From positions 186,001 to 250,000 of the forward strand of contig NZ_JAKWBN010000003.1 of assembly GCF_022511585.1 (NCBI RefSeq): DNA of 64,000 nt, given 5' to 3'. The DNA comes from Shimazuella soli. GTDB lineage: Bacteria; Bacillota; Bacilli; Thermoactinomycetales; Thermoactinomycetaceae. Positions 63,640 through 64,000 of the stretch are shown piece by piece (within the stretch, counting starts at the first letter, position 1; the number at the start of each line of letters is the position of its first letter). The translations under genes and the position numbers were made by a program. The notes under the pieces were generated by a model. The model ran no database searches. It was given only the letters and a program-made list of their open reading frames with translations, and was not told the origin of the DNA.

Positions 63640-64000
63640 CTATTTCTTTTGAGAAGAGCATTTATTTGCGCTTTTATAGTTTCTTTTTCCAAAGTAATAA
63701 ACTTTTTTAGAGTTAAAATAGACAGGTTTTATAACACCATTATGCTTCTCTTCAAAGTGTAGGTGAGGAGCAGAGGAATTACCTGAGGTGCCTACATTTC
63801 CAATTTTTTGACCTGCTTCGATTGTCTGTCCTTTCTTTACACTGATGTTACTAAGATGTGCATAACGAGTTTCCCACCCGTTTCCATGATCAATGTAGAC
63901 ATACTTTCCATAGCTTCTATTACCGAGGTTTCCAATCTTTTTCACTTTTCCAGAAGCAGAAGCGACAACTGTATCTCCATAACCATTTTTTCGGCTAAGA
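63640..64000 (-). CDS. M23-family metallopeptidase, partial at window edge
   Basis: Only the C-terminal 119 codons are inside the window; the frame stays open to the edge. The domain shows GDTVVASASGKVKKIGN, VYIDHGNGWETRYAHLSNI, GQKIGNVGTSGNSSAPHLHFE (HxH zinc ligand) and a basic tail. LytM-type enzymes cut peptidoglycan cross-links; some members are adaptors. The upstream part, with any signal peptide or LysM domain, lies outside. Confidence 0.88.
   Translation of the reverse strand, partial: LSRKNGYGDTVVASASGKVKKIGNLGNRSYGKYVYIDHGNGWETRYAHLSNISVKKGQTIEAGQKIGNVGTSGNSSAPHLHFEEKHNGVIKPVYFNSKKVYYFGKRNYKSANKCSSQKK

Overview
The window comes from a low-GC, endospore-forming Gram-positive bacterium of the order Bacillales. 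It carries spoIIR, strong AGGAGG-type ribosome binding sites, YtrA- and PadR-type regulators, a BirA-type biotin operator, and the gene order spoIIR-ywlB-ywlC-mntP-ywlE-rpiB-ywlG-glyA-upp-atp known from Bacillus subtilis. A member of the Thermoactinomycetaceae is my guess from overall flavour; nothing here proves it. No rRNA, tRNA, CRISPR array or phage structural gene was seen.

Layout. (1) 1-10.5 kb: an HTH-TPR regulator with a tiny peptide ORF overlapping its 3' end and a divergent small-protein gene, a TPR-like protein, a thioredoxin, a response regulator-histidine kinase-RND efflux operon, and a tandem-HTH protein. (2) 10.5-25 kb: the conserved sporulation/housekeeping block, interrupted by two COG4705-like membrane proteins, two unusual SDR proteins and an MGT-type glycosyltransferase. 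(3) 25-49 kb: an accessory block lying between glyA and upp, which are neighbours in B. subtilis. It holds six copies or relics of a PadR-DUF1048 cassette (two with serine hydrolases, one with a DrrAB-like ABC exporter), several decayed genes (MarR, VOC, IS200-like, MATE), a TetR pair, an XRE gene behind four 21-bp iterons, a second HTH-TPR regulator with two tiny peptide ORFs, and a complete bioA-D-B-F-H-C operon under a BirA box. (4) 49-57 kb: upp and the full F1Fo ATP synthase operon with a Rex-like box. (5) 57-64 kb: a TetR/hydrolase/oxidoreductase locus, a truncated acyltransferase, a YtrA-like GntR-ABC operon and the edge of an M23 peptidase.

How genes work together. PadR repressors probably control DUF1048 proteins and linked exporters or hydrolases through a shared promoter with an inverted repeat on the -10; in four cassettes padR has decayed while the promoter survives. 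The two HTH-TPR regulators resemble peptide-responsive RRNPP-type receptors, and each is followed by micro-ORFs of 13-15 codons with excellent ribosome binding sites. This is the best candidate for an undescribed system in the window.

Limits: all family names rest on motif reading; no database search or structure prediction was run. Start codons were chosen by ribosome binding site and paralogue comparison.
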